NCBI GenBank assembly: GCA_949752745.1
Contig: OX457027.1
Span: 86,869,094 to 86,933,093, forward strand
Source: Protula sp. h YS-2021
Taxonomy: Eukaryota > Annelida > Polychaeta > Sabellida > Serpulidae
DNA length: 64,000 bases
Reading direction: 5' to 3'
Shown: in pieces, positions 13,601 to 28,600 of the stretch
Layout: every line of letters begins with the position of its first letter
Position numbering within the stretch: the stretch's first letter is position 1
The notes under the pieces: model-generated
Told to the model about the DNA's origin: nothing
Database searches by the model: none
The model's input: only the letters and a program-made list of their open reading frames with translations
Translations under genes and position numbers: made by a program

Positions 13601-16600
13601 CCAGACGGTCAGACTGACACTGGTCCGCCGTTTTCAAGGTAAAAATGAATTTGCTAACCGGTAAAAATACAGAAACATTGCATGGGGTTAAACACCGATA
13701 TTGGTTTCTCGTGGCCAACGCTATGATTCCTGGTGCCAAGTAGCTTTTGCAGTCAAAACATCTTCAAATATTCCGTCGTAACATCAAACACTACAAAAGT
13801 AAGTATAGAAGAATCCAAAAACCGTGCATAAAAAGTGTGTGTAGTTCATCTTTAAATTTTTTCACAAAATGTATTTCTCTGCACAAAAAGGCAATCCTCT
13901 AAGTACCCGTTGATGCCAAGGGCTGCCCAGTATGTCGGAGTTACAGAGCTAAGATAACTACAAAGAGCAAGGTCAAGGACTAATGTAAAAGGCCTTAATT
14001 TCTTTTAATGCCAAATGCTGTATCATCTGTCCCAGTTTGTAGAATTTTTAAATTAGTTGCGGTATCCCCTTTGAATCAATTTTCGCCAGATCAACTGCTG
14101 CTAAACCAGTTGTCGTTGGTCAAAAAGGACATCCACTATTGAAAGTTGAGGGAAGCGTATTTCTTTTTGGCCACTTTGGAAAAATATATAAGAAAAGTGA
14201 CTGCATTACATTTTACTAGACAGATAGACCAGCGGGACTGACGTGGTCTCCATGGCGGTCGCACTTTACTGACTTGCGCATAGCCGCTTCCGGCAGGTCC
14301 ACGCAACATTGATATCGCGACGCCTGTTTAACGTCGGAAAAACAGGCGGTTTTTTTATTTCCATGACACAAGCAAATCCCTATGCTTATCACAGGCTACA
14401 ACGACGCGCGTTTACTGGGTATTTTAAGTGCGGACATTGTTTGTGAGCATCTCATCCTATTGAAAAAAAGTAACACTGCAAAATGGCGGAACAGACGCGC
14501 TGAAGAATTAATAGAAGCGGAGGACAAAAAGTGGGAAATATCGCAGACGAGTAATTGCCGTGACATTTGTGACTTTAAAAACTGCACTCTATTTATGGCT
14601 ACAACATATCAGCCTTTTCAGTGATGGAACAAACACTGGGGCAAATAAATAAACCTTTATATTGGTGTTATTTGATGCCGGAGAGACTCCCATTTGACCC
14701 CCACCTCCTCCTTCTTTCCTAGCTCCACCCACCGAAAAACCTGAAATGCTTGCTTAGGGAAGGTGTTTATCGCACACATGGCATTTCGATACTTTTCACC
14801 CTGCCATGTGAGGTCTCATGTGAGGTGTCATGTGAGGTGTCATGTGAGGTGTCATCATTGGATATGGTTTCTGCCGTCATGTCCCTGTATAACAACTGCG
14901 ATTATTTTTAATTCAAGAAGAAAAACACGCGCGGCTTTGTGTGGCTTTGCGCCCCTGCCCATTTCCTAACAGCGGTAACATCTTGGCTTCAAAATCGCCG
15001 TCTGCGATCTACGGCTCGACGCTCAAGCGTAGATACCACACTTCTACGTGTCAAACACGTGCAGTCCTTCTGTACAAACCCACACATCTATTAGAGCTAG
15101 AGAGACAACATTCATGATCTTTTAAATAAAAGATGTTTTTTCATACTTTAATATACCAGTGTTTAAACCTGCAATTTGTCATCATATGTTTTTTTTCATA
15201 ACTTCAATTTGTCAAAGTTTGAAGTTTTATTTTATTGGCAATAACTGACCCCGTTGATGTTAGAGGCAGAGGAGCATCCGGCGTAGCAGGGGGAGTAGTG
15301 GGTGAGTCCATCGGCGGCACACACGGGGTGGTAGGTGTTCTTCGATAGCTCACACGAACAGTTCGCATTGCAAGCCTGTTCTACAGAAACGCTGTAAATA
15401 ATACAGTGCCGATTAGCATTATGTAATGTACGTGTTTTTATGTAGTAAAACAATCACGCAAGGATGAATTACGAAATAATTCAATTTCTGGTCGAAAGTG
15501 ATGGATAATGTTGATAAAATAATGCATCTATGTACGATACAGAATGGGAAAGAAACGAAGCACTAAAGCGAGAGAAACGAGAATGGGAGCCAGCGAAAAA
15601 TAAAAGCAAGAATGGGAACCAGCGAGAAAAAAACGAGACTGGGAGCCAAAGAACACAAAAACGATAATGGGAGTCAACGAGAAAAACGGGAATGGGAGCC
15701 AACGAAAAAAACGAGAATGCGAGCCAACGAAAAAAAACGAGAATGCGAGCCAACGAAAAAAACGAGAATGTTAACCAGCGAAAAAAACAAGAATGGGAGC
15801 CAACGAAAAAACGAGAATGGGAGCCAAGTAAAACAAAAATATTTATTTCAGTAACCAGATACTGGTCTTGCACAGTGAATATTGAAATTAGCCTGGGTTT
15901 ATTATTGTCAGACCACAATCAAATGTCAACTTTATCTCAGTAAACGGGTTACTTTCAAAATACTTAAAATATATATATATATCGGAGTCTGTAGAAAACG
16001 TTATTGAGTATTGAGTCTTTATGACTTTTTTACTATAGAACTGGCTGATCAAAGGTCAAGCGGCCATTTGTAAGAATCTCTGCCTCTGGAAAGAGGTCAC
16101 AGGTTTGTCTTTCAAAACAGGGCATGTAATATAGTGGTCACTTAGCAGGGTTTGAAAACATGATAACGTTTCACCGTAATTGCTTAAAGGCGAACTTAAG
16201 TCTTTGCACAGCAACAATACACATATTGCGTCTGTTATGTTGCTTTTAACTGTGGCCACTTGCGCACTGGGGGCACTCACGTACAAATTGGTTATCATAA
16301 TGTCTGTGACTTTTTAAAATGGGTGTTACGCTTAAAATAATACACCCTTTTTTAATCAAACGTGTAGCACATTTTGTAGTAAACCCTGAGCGCTGAATGA
16401 AAGTCACCAATATATTTTTAAAGCAAAATTGACACTCACATAGTCTCGCTCTAATATGACCCCCCCCCCGCGCCTCTTCCAACGTTTTTTTTTTTTTTGG
16501 GGGGGGGGGGGGCATGGTAACGTATATGATACCAAGTGCCCCCAACCCTGGCCACTTACACAATAAAGTAACACTGTATTGGCTATTTCCAGGCTCAGTA

Positions 16601-19600
16601 TACCACAGTTGATAAGACCAAAGTGTAAAGTTAAACTGTTTTAAAGTAATTAAATAAAAGAAAAAAAAGGAAAACAGCAGAAATAGAAACAAATGATTCA
16701 ATCAAACTGTGTGCAAGTCGGAAATAAAAAGCAAAATTCGAGTATTAAGTTGATTAGGGGGAAAACATTGGTTCTGGTCCACCTATGACGTCATACTGCC
16801 GTCACAAAGGTGGGCCAGAACTGGCATGGGGTTTCTAGACCAGTTTTGGGATAGAGCGCGCGCCTGTTCGAATAACGTCATAATGACGCCATATGTCACG
16901 TGATAATGACGTCATAAGTCACGTGATGACGTCATGATGACGTTATGATGACGTCATGACATGATGACATCATGATGATATCATAACAACGTTAGACTGT
17001 CCGGCATAACCCTAGGCCATAGAGTGTATGATGTGTATGATGATTGTGCATTATGAATGAGCACAATATGAATATAAGGCAGGTACTATCTACTGACGCC
17101 CCCCCCCCCTAGGACATACTATGTTCCGACCCCCTCCAGGGAATACTATGTGCGACCCCCTCCCCCCTCCCCCCCCCCCGCCCCCGTGGAGAGGGAAATG
17201 ACGTTAACTCAGCGTAATCAAGTCGTATATAAGTGTGGTTTCACCTTTGGTTTGCTAACCAATTCCAATATGACTAACAAGACAGTGATGCGAGACGGCC
17301 ATGAAGTGACGCTTACCACAGAATGCTACAAGTGCAGGGTGTGGCTGGAATATGCAGGACAGCCACACAACTGCCCAGTGCACCACAATGCACCGCGACG
17401 GTTCTGCTGCAAGACATGCGGTGGTCTGCTCTGGGATAGGTTTATGGCAACGTTGTCTGGGCCAGGACCGGCGTGTACAGACTGCTGGTGGTGCGGTGCG
17501 ACACTGAAGATGAAAGGTTATTGTAACAGCCATCCTTTCAAGTGCGCGGGAAGACCGTTAACGATGCAGGAGTATTACAAGCATCAATGCCGCTGCGGAA
17601 ATCCGACTTGTTGGTGAAAAGCCAATATACCAATACTTTCGGCCCATTTAAGGGCCCTCTTGACAAAGTCAAGCTTGACCGATAGATGTCTCTGCTGTGC
17701 ACTCTAGGAGTGTATCAAAGGATGAACGAGAGCACATTTCACCCAGATTAATTCAAGCAACAATGGCACTGAATTCAGACGCATCAGTCTTCTGCCATGA
17801 TTGTAATGTGACATTTCCATCTCTGGAATTGTTCGTGGCACATAGATGTAAACCAGTTTAGTTGAAACGTGCCTGTGAAGAGCTTGTTCGGGAGATTGAA
17901 GTCAAGAGACGAAAGACAGAACAAGATGGCGTTGACAGCCTGATCCAATCCTCTGCCATAGATGTACTGAAATATTTCCATCTCTGGAACTGTTTGAGGC
18001 ACATGTATTTGTGAAGATGCTTCATGAAGAACAAGCTGCAAAGAGACAAAAAAATGGGGCAAGTGGGGAGCGGAAGAAGAGTTAGTCTTGGTACAAACGC
18101 ACAGGAAAAACGGTTTGAGTCTGAGGATGGATTTACTGCTTGAAATGCGACAGCAAGGGAATAGGATTAAGACACATTTGCTAGAGACGTTAAACCATGA
18201 AATGAAATGGTACATTGTGGTGCATGCACGCTTCAAGAAACTGACGGCGAATGCAGAAGGTGTTATGACAGAACAAGTGGATAATGCCTTTATCAGCAGT
18301 CCAACATATACAGCATACAATCCAGCGGATATTGAGCAGGACTTTCCAGAAGCCTATAAAGAATTGTTTACCAAGTTTGACGAACATGAGCGACAAGGCT
18401 CTGGCTGGGTGTTGAATAACATACTATACATTGAAGTACATACAGCTACATAAGTGCCTCTGGAAGCAAGCAGTTTTATCCCACTGCCGAAGAAAGTGAA
18501 GAAAACAAAGGGTATGTTAAGCATTCAGAATGACGACAACAAGTGTTTCTACAGTCCGTATTGGCTCTTCCGCCTCACGAGAACAGCCCACAGCGTGTGA
18601 GTCATTACAAACCATTTGAGAAGGAATTAAAGGTGGCGGCTATGACATTTCCGACCCCGATTACGGACATTCTAAAGTTTGAAAAGGAGAACGATGTGTC
18701 TATCCATGTGTTTGGATATGAACATGATGTAGTTGTTCCGATACAACTGAGTCGAAACACCAGTGTGAGAGAAATCAACTTACTTTTATTAACAATGACA
18801 AGAAAAGGCATTACTGCCTCGTCAAGAATTTCAGCAGACCTATGGCTTATCGATCAAAGCGTCAGATTGCAACATATTATTGTTTCAACTGTCTTCACGG
18901 ATTTATGCGACAAGATCTTTTAGATAAACATCGTGAAGTGTGTGGCAAGCATGGAGCACAGCGTTTATCATTCACTAAGGAACCCTTCATCAAGTTCAAG
19001 GATGTAGCCAAACAATAGCAAGCACCTTTTATGATTTATGTTGACTTTGAATGTTTCACGAAAAAGCATGAAGAAGGAGACAAGTATCAGCATTATCGTC
19101 CAAACAGCTTCGCTTATGTGGTTGTCACCCAAAATGAAACATATGCACCAGTCGTGTATCGAGGAGACAATGCCGTGAAAGTCTTTTTCAGACCATATGG
19201 TGAATGAGCGTAATCATATCGTGCGTGTTTTAGAGCTGCCAAAAATGTGGTGATGATCCAAAGAATATGGTGATGACTCGTGAAGACAAAGAGAATTTCA
19301 AGAACGCTGTTGATTGCTACCTCTGTCACGAGCCTCTAGGAGCAGATCGTGTGAGAGATCATGACCATATCAATGACAAATACCGCGAAGCAGCACATAC
19401 GGACTGCAACTTACAATTTCGACTTAGAAAGGATAAGCAGGGGGATAAAGATTTGTTTATCATCCCTGTGTTTTTCCACAATTTGCGAGGCTATGACAGT
19501 CATTTGATCATGGAGGAAATTGGGAAATTCAAAGATGGAACGATTACAGTCATTCCCAACACCATTGACAAATATATTGCATTCACCATGAGCAATCTAA

Positions 19601-22600
19601 AATTTACAGACAGCTTTCAGTCTCTACAGAAATTGATTCCAACCTTGCGGCAGAATGGAAAGATAACTTCTACAACATGACTTCCCACAGTCACGATAGT
19701 GACCAACAAGATTTGCTGCTGAGAAAGGGAGTATACCCTTATAATTACGTGGACGAGCCATCCAAGTTTGCTGAAATACAACTACCATCAAAGGACAAGT
19801 TTTACAGTCAGCTTAGTGAAGAGGACATCAGCGGGGAGTATTATGCTCATGCGCAGAAGGTGTAGGATACATTCAATTGTACTACATTCGGTGAATACCA
19901 CGACCTATATCTGAAATCAGATGTGTCACTGCTAGCTGACATGTTTGAAAACTTCCGCCAAGTATGTCTCAACACGTATGAATTGGATCCTGCCCACTAC
20001 TATACAGCGCCAGGACTGTCGTGGGATGCATTGTTAAAAGCGACCAAAATGAAGTTGGAATTGATCAATGACATTGACATGTATCAGATGGCTGAACAAG
20101 GTCTAAGTGGAGAAATATCTGTGATCACGCACAAGTATTCGAAAGCAAATAACCCCTATGTAGCAGATTACAAGTCCACGAAACCAAACAAATACCTGAT
20201 GTTCCTGGATGCAAACAACTTGTATGGCTGGGCCATGTCACCAAGCATGCCAGAAAGTGGATTTATGTGGGTGAGTGCATCTCTTGACTTCATGGATGTG
20301 GCTGAAGATGATGACATTGGATATAATTTAGAAGTGGATTTAGAATACCCACAGGCAATCCATGATCGTCATAATCACTACCCAGTGGCTCCAGAACGGA
20401 AATGTGTTAAAGTTGGACAATTGTCAGAGCATAGTCAGCAACTACGGAAAGATCTGAACTTGACAGGCAAACCTAGTGAAAAGCTATTCCCAACTTGTGT
20501 GACGAGAAAAAATATGTGCTTCATTATAGGAATTTGCAGCAGTATGTTTCACTAGGGTTGAAAGTCACTAAGATACATCGTACCATCATGTTTGCACAGA
20601 GCAAATGGTTGGAGAAATACATCACCTTGGACACGGAAAATAGAAAATTGGCCAAGTACCCGTTTGAGAAAGACTTCTTCAAATTGATGAATAACTCTGT
20701 GTTTAGCAAAACCATGGAAAACGTGAGAAAGCGCATGAATGTTGAATTCGTCCACAAAGAAAAGCGGTTCAAGAAACTCGGGGTAAAGCATTCGTTCCAC
20801 AAACTTAGAATTTTCAACGAAGATTTGACCGCTGTACATTTACGCAAAGTGGATTTGTTTCTAAATAAGCTCATTCAAGTCTGCTTCACCATTCTCGACC
20901 TCAACATTCACTTTCATTACAATTACATCATGGTCAAGTATCCCAACGCCAAGCTGTTGTTCAGCGACACCGACAGTCTATGTTTTGACATAGAAACGCA
21001 AGATATCTACAAGGATATGCAGCAAGATGCTGACCTGTTCGACACAAGTGACTACCCACCAGATCATTTCCTACTTTCCAACGCAAACAAAAAAGTGCTT
21101 GGGAAGATGAAGGATGAGACGGCAGGCATCCCCATTGAATAGTTTGTTGGACTTAGACCAAAAATGTATAGTATGATGTATGGTGGGAAAGAAAAACATA
21201 CGGCTAAAGGCATCACTCGAGCCTGTCAAAGACTCATGATACATAAGCAGTATAGAGACAGTTTATTCAACCAAACTCAAACGATGGCTACAGGACACAT
21301 CATTCAAAGATTTTCTCGGGGAAGTTGAGGAAAGTAGCTCTCTCCCTATATGATGACAAGCGATGCGTGCTGAATGACGGCTATTCCACTTTGGCGCATG
21401 GACATTACAAGACGATATTATAAAAGGGGGAGACTCTCCACCTTTAGAGCTATTAGAGGTGTGAACACTGAAGCGTTAACATGGATCATAATCATAAGAG
21501 ATCTGCAACGGATATGGATACTCTTGCTGATACAGTTAAAGACTTAAAAGTGAAAAATCCTATCACTACCACCACCAAGAAATTGAAAGTGGAGACGGCA
21601 CCAACACCACAGTCGTGGGAGGGAATGCTTTTTTTTTTTAGGAAATGGAAAGTATATCAAAATTATGACACAAAGCAATGAAGGAGTAGTGAACATTCGC
21701 AAATACCTCAGAGATGAGGGGTCTGGAAGAAACCGTCCTACGAAAAAGGGTATTTTGCTGACAATACCTGAATGGAAAATGTTGAAGAAACAGGTGAAAA
21801 AAGTGGATTCTGACATACGTGTTAGATTCTGGAAAAATCTTTTACAGGATTATCCAGAGGCTCCATATTCATCATTAATTGACTTTGATATGAAGAACTG
21901 GCGCGCAGTCTTACGATTCCTAGAGACCACCCGAGCATAAATACCACCTGTCACAGACGAAATAGCTCATAGTTGATTCAACTGTTGAACGAGATGGAAG
22001 ACTTTTTATCGGATTATGAATTCATTACAGATGGATTCTCATATATGAGAAACGCATGTGATGACATTGTGGTAAGACATTTTGGAAAGTATGCTATACT
22101 ATCGCCTGACGAACAATCCGTATTGAAGGACCATCTAGAGAAGCTGAGGATACCTGGCTTTCTCCTTGTACTCTCAAATGATTTAGAAGTGCGTGTGACT
22201 AAGATCTTTACATACGTGTTTGTAAAATTTCGCCAACATTAGGATCTTACAGAACACTACGACTTCATCACCCTCACCACAATGGAATGGAACGCGCTGT
22301 TACAAGCATTGGATTGGGAAGAATCTGACGCTTGAATTCAAAGAGGAACGAGTACAACTCATGCGGGGTACCAAATCCATTGAGCTGACAAATCCTATGC
22401 GGGTGATGAACAGAGAAATAAATGAAGATGGATATGAACTGAAACTGTCTGAACATGAAACTGTTAAAGCTATAAAGTTTGGTGATGCGAGTTATGTGAG
22501 TTTTCATAGCATTTACAAATGCGGTTATAATGTCTATGATACATATATTAATTTAGATTGGTATGAATGGCATTCATTCATCAATGTATTGAATGCGTTT

Positions 22601-25600
22601 GTAAAAAATGATTGATATGTATTGAATGCCTTTGTAAATAAAGTTTGAAAATAAAGTTTGTAAATAAAGTTTGTAAATAAAGTTTGTAAGATAATTGTTT
22701 ACCATGTAAATAGATTTGAAACACAATAAAAAAGAAGTTGTATGAAACTTATTTTTTATTTATCATAAATAAAATTGAACAATTATCAACAACTTAACTA
22801 ATACAACTTAGCTAATACAAGTAATACAACATTAATAAAACAATGGTTTATAATGTCTATATACAAAATCCTTTACAATAAAATCACCATCACTTCTTTT
22901 TAATATATTTACAATATCAAACATACTCTGATCTCGAGCTCTATGCAATATATAATATACACAATAAAAACCACATGTAGATGATATCGGAGTTTGTAAT
23001 GGTACGGAATTATACATATAGTCATTACTTAAAAACTTTCCTAAACGATTATCTCGATGTAAAAGTCCATAAGAGTCAAAATATTCTACAGGGTCTTTGT
23101 CAAAATACACTGCCACCCAATGCTCTCCTGATTCATCATGATGTTGATGACATAGGCACCGCGTTGTAAAGATGGTAGCTGGTCCATGGAAAACACGACT
23201 TGAAACAAGGCTTTTGTCACGACATCATGGCTCAATATGGCATTGATCTGCTTCGTCTTCATGACTGGTAGTCGAATTGGGTGCTGCAATTTGCATTTAT
23301 TTCAATAATGTTATCAAATTCAGCATAGACTATGACATTGACTGTATTTTGCAAGGCCCTGCCAAAATTCATTTCTAGCCGCAGGTTTCCATGCTTGGTA
23401 AGAGGATAATGATCATCACCATCATAATCAGGTGCTAAGTCAAAAGAAAATAAAGCATAACCTCTAGGCCAATCTTCCCGTTTTATGATGGAACTTTTCT
23501 CACCAATCAATCTATCAAAAGATTTGTAAGGAGTTTCAAAAGCGTCCAGGTATTTGTTCCGCGTAATGTTAAGCTTGAGAGGTTTGGATAGGGCTGCTCG
23601 AATGGCTAAAACTTGACATTTTTTTCTAATAATAAGTAACTTGGCAGGATTTTTCATCAATGCATCTGTATGTCCTAACTGAATACCTGGACTAACCCTC
23701 ACTTTGCGAATGGTTAAAAACGCCTCTTTCACTTCTACCTTATAGGTATTATTTGCAGCCATTGATACATATTCATCTTTTTGTCTATGTAAGCGCAATT
23801 TCAAACTGATGCCATTAGGAAGATAGCGATTCTACTCAAACAAATCTACCCTTAAACCACCTGTTAGCATAAAATTACGGCTGATACGTGCATGCAAAAA
23901 AGGATTATATAAGCCATTATTTCCTTGCTCCTAGGTCACCACCGTCAGGATTTACATGAAACCCTGATACATATCTTTCATGATTAGCTCTTTTCACCTC
24001 ATGACTATTCATTGAAACGGCAGTATCCTTATACATCGGACGCATAGAGCGCTCATAATGGAGACTTTCTTCCGAGTCATGAATGATGTGAGAGATGATG
24101 CTGGTATATCCATGGGTATTGCTACTATGGGATACCAATCGATCATTTAGAAATAATTCGATATTAGACCATAACCCATTAAGCAAAGCATTGATGCATG
24201 ATACACTATCATCTGCACCACACGCTGTTCCATCACCCTTTACAATGCAGCATACACTATGAAGTTTGCTGTTCTTTAAATCTAGATATTCTTCTGTACT
24301 CGCAGGAACATAAAATACTATTGGAGCGCCTTCTCTTATTGTTGTCAGCGGTTGATAGTCTACATTATAGCTTTTCTCTACAGCAGTTTGCGTTGGAGGT
24401 ACGTGAAACCATTCCAATGGAGAAAGACTGCATTCACAAGAATGATTATGAATTAAAGACATTTTCAAAAGATATCTTTTTATGCTCTGTTTATGTTATC
24501 CGTCTGGCTTTTTTTCGTCTTCTGGCACGTCTCGTCGGTTGCACTCTCTTTTGTCCTCCTAACACATCACCAATCACGTGCTGTGCAACTCGGCCTTTTT
24601 AAGATGTGGTGCAACGATCTCAGCTCCTGCCTTAAGTAGTGGAACAACATTGCGAGCCAATGATCCCAGTATTGAACCGATACCATCGCCATATTGGATT
24701 CGCGCTCCTTTCAATCCGGGTAATTCTCCGCCGATTTGACGAAGAAAATGGCTGCGATATGCAGACGGATCGTGTGTGTGGGCTTTCATAATGCTTTTGA
24801 TCGAAAATGAAGTTTACAGATCACCTTTTCAGTTTGAAATGTGACATTTTGACCTATGTCATCCTTAATATTCATTTTTATCATGTCAAATATGGATGTG
24901 TTTATAGGAACATAATGAGGTTCTTCATAAGTTTTCATGATAATTTCACCATCAACATCTTTAATGGGAACAGAACGTAGCAAAGGAACATAATAATCTC
25001 CAACAACTTGTGGCTCACAAATACTGCAGTACACATAGAGTGTATAAAATCCATGTTTAAGCATATGTGGCGCCTCACTTTGATTAATATAAACCAAATA
25101 TGGTGTAAATCCTAACAATTCTCCTAATCCTATGGAAAATGATAGGGCAAAATTATCTTTTAACATCAGAGAGACTTTCCTTGTAATTTTATCATAGTTT
25201 AACCTCACTGGAGACATATCGACTTCATAAGTGTTGAAAGCATATTTGAATGACTTCACTAGGGGTTTTGTAATAGCCATGGGCAATATACACTGTTCTA
25301 AAGACACCATCAGATGTATAATCTGATATGTATTTCACATAATAGTCTAAGTTAGGCCTCATCGTAGACCATGTATGTGGGTATTGAATTTCACCTAAGG
25401 CCACTTCATATTTTCCTTTCAGATAGATGGTTCGAGGCATACGAATTTGATAATTCGAAGCCTTGTTGTTGGGATAATAGTTCATACTAGCATTGCTAGG
25501 GAAAGTAATGTAAAAAACTTGCTGACTCCATGATGAGTAAATTGTACGTTGACGGAATGGATGCCTATATACATCACTTTGTGCATAGCGCGCGCCATTC

Positions 25601-28600
25601 GCACAAGTATGTAAATGTTGTTTCTCATAAACTTTCACATGATGTCTCACATGATGTCTGACATGATGTCTCTTATGGTCTACAGTGTCTATTACTTCTC
25701 CTTCACAACAAGCACTTGCACATCTTATTTTTATAGAAATACTCGTTTTCGTTTCATTTTCTTGACAACAACATAACTCTTTAAGCCATGTTAAAAATTT
25801 TCCAATCCTTCAGGAAACTGTCTTTGTTGACGCTGTTTCATTTCTTTTGTAATGTCGTCACGAGTGGTCTTTTTATTAAACATAGTTTTTGTAATATTAG
25901 CATCTACAATTTCCTGGATAAACTGATGCCAACCATATGGTGGTTCTCCTCGTTCTTTTCTTCTTGTAGCAACCAATGCTATTTTCATCAAATCAACAAT
26001 GTTGGAATTTGTGATGACATTGCCCGCTTTCAACACATGTTCATTTTTCTCTGTCCATTTTACACCATGTTTCTTCAGTTCTTCTAAAAGTAAAACTTTT
26101 CCTTGATAGATAGGTTGAAAATGACTTAAAAATGACTTTTCTGGTTTTTAAGATGATGGAACAGACTTTTGTCTGGATTGACTTGTTCGTAAAGGACAAC
26201 CAAGAAGTTGAAACATTTCCATTGCCTTCTCAAAAGTTCGTTTCCCACGTAAAAGTTTATTTACTTTTGTTTTAATTCAACTATCTTTCTTTTCTAATAA
26301 CATTTTATATTCATATTCAGGAATGGGGAACATTTTCAAAGTATGTTTCATTTTAACAGCAGTTGGGCTAACAAGGGCAATGCAAATTTAGCAATAGCTC
26401 CAATGAATCCTCCTTTCTGATTAATCAACTTCTTTTTTCTTCGAAGTGATATCTTTTTATCTGCTAGAGTGAGTAGAGTATGACGCTCACGCTTGAATTC
26501 CTTAAACCTTTTTGAGATTGAGGGTAAATGTCCTCGCTTTATATTCAAACAAATTTCAAACAAGCTAGTTAATTCCTCCTTAGTAGCTTACTGTAGCAAG
26601 GATTTACGTCGTTTATGCCCGCTGCGTGCGAGCAAGTGAAGAAAAGGCTGGTTGGCTCGAGTACGTTTAGACATCTTGACCGCGAATGGTTAAATGAGTT
26701 GGTTTGTTGTTCATACACAGCTTTATCAATACATACATAATGTGTATCTTTTGGTAAAATGCCTGTACGAATACGCAGTTGATCATTTTTCTTTGGTGTT
26801 AAATCAATGAATAAATAACCATGTGGTTTGCTAGTAGCATCTTGATAGGCTTCTATGAGAAACTGAGATCTTCCAGGATACACTTGCCGCGCTAATGTAC
26901 TAATTTGTTGACTGTCTCTAGGATTATTAAATAGAATGATATAATGTGTATTCAAACTAGTATTTTGCATCTCTTTACCATGATGGAATAAATTACGTAC
27001 AATAAAATGATGCTTAGATTTTGATGACTGCTGCCAACACTAAAGAGACGTGTCATACGCTCATCACTATGACATTTACTCATTAAACCATCAATGATGA
27101 GTAAGTGTGTTTTTTGGGGGGTTAAAGCGCTCTTCAATGTCATCTGGAATGCCTTGCTAAAATTCCACACCTTTCATTCCCTAATACAGAGGCTGATCTG
27201 CTGCATAGAGCCATAAAATGGTTTTTGGAGAGGTTTAATCAACTTTTGTTCTAAAATTTCCTTCACCAGAGACGTTTTGCCATTACCTGTAGATTCAGAG
27301 ACCAAAGATGTAAATGGATGCTTCATTTTTTAATGTCTGTTCATTTCACCCAACTGTTAAACTTGTTTGGCCAACCAACCTAACCACTTGACAAATAATT
27401 CTTTCACACCACGTCTTTTACGTATTTTCAAGACTTTTTCAATTCTGTAGATAGATTCAATATCTTTAGTCACTTTCTGCAGTTCTTCCTCATAGAAATG
27501 TCCATCAATATCTTCATCCAAAAAGTCTTTCACACGATACAAATGTTTTTCTTGCTTCTTACAACGATGTGTGACAATGAAGACTTCTTGCTTTCATTTT
27601 ATGTGATAATCCTGTTGAAATACATATTTTATGTGGGAAATGCGAACATGGTCGCCACTTTTAAATTTGTAGGTTTTCTTCTTCTTCGGTTTCAATTTCA
27701 ATTTGTCTACATACATATACTTCCACACTTTAGATTCGTTGTCTTTACGAATATCTGAAGGAGCATACTTATTAGGAAGAGAACCATGAGGTCTATGGTT
27801 GTAATTATACACCAAGTCTGGAAGGATGTCTCAATAACAGTAAGTTTGTCGATGTAGAAAATAACGATACATCATTCCATTTAGAGTACGAATGACTCTC
27901 TCAGCAAAGTTGGCTTTGGTTTCATTCTTTGTGGTATAGGCATGAATTCCCTCCTTCTTCAAAAAAGCTTTTACCCATCTATTTTTAAATTCAGTTTCTT
28001 TATCTGACCTTAGAGTTCGTGGTCTTTGTTGTGTTTCATGAAAAAAAAATTTGGAAGGCTTGTATGACGCTGGTATGTGATTTATTAGGTATTGGCTGCA
28101 GCCACAAACATTAAGAAAACACATCAATGACAATGAGTAAAAAGCGAGTGTCATCATTATAGGTGTGCTATGTTTCCCATATCAGCCAAATCAATACCCC
28201 ACATGTCATCAATACCACGAGTAATAACACATTGTCTTTTGAACCTGTATTTTAGAGGTTGTAATAAACTGAATGCATCTTGATCCTGTAGTCATTTCTT
28301 CACTTGTGAATGTGTGACTGGCTGATCATGTTTTCTTAAGATGTGATAAAGTTTGTAAGGACCAGCAAAGGCTCCGGGCTGTCCAAGTTTGAAGTAAATA
28401 TTGGTTACCTAGTCTTTCCACGTGGACATGTTAACAGAAAAATGATAGACACTTCTTAACAGAACATTTCTTATTTTATAACTCAACCAACATGTTTTTA
28501 TAACTTAACTAGCATGTTTTTATAACTTAACCAAGTTTTTACAAATCAAGTAGAGATACAATGGTGTGAATGATTGAAGACCATTGGTCTTAAATGAACA

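Noticed and set aside
16441..16515. C-run/T-run/G-run cluster as a transposon end
   Set aside because: No inverted repeat beyond the homopolymers and no target duplication; the Polinton boundary is clearly at 16,753.
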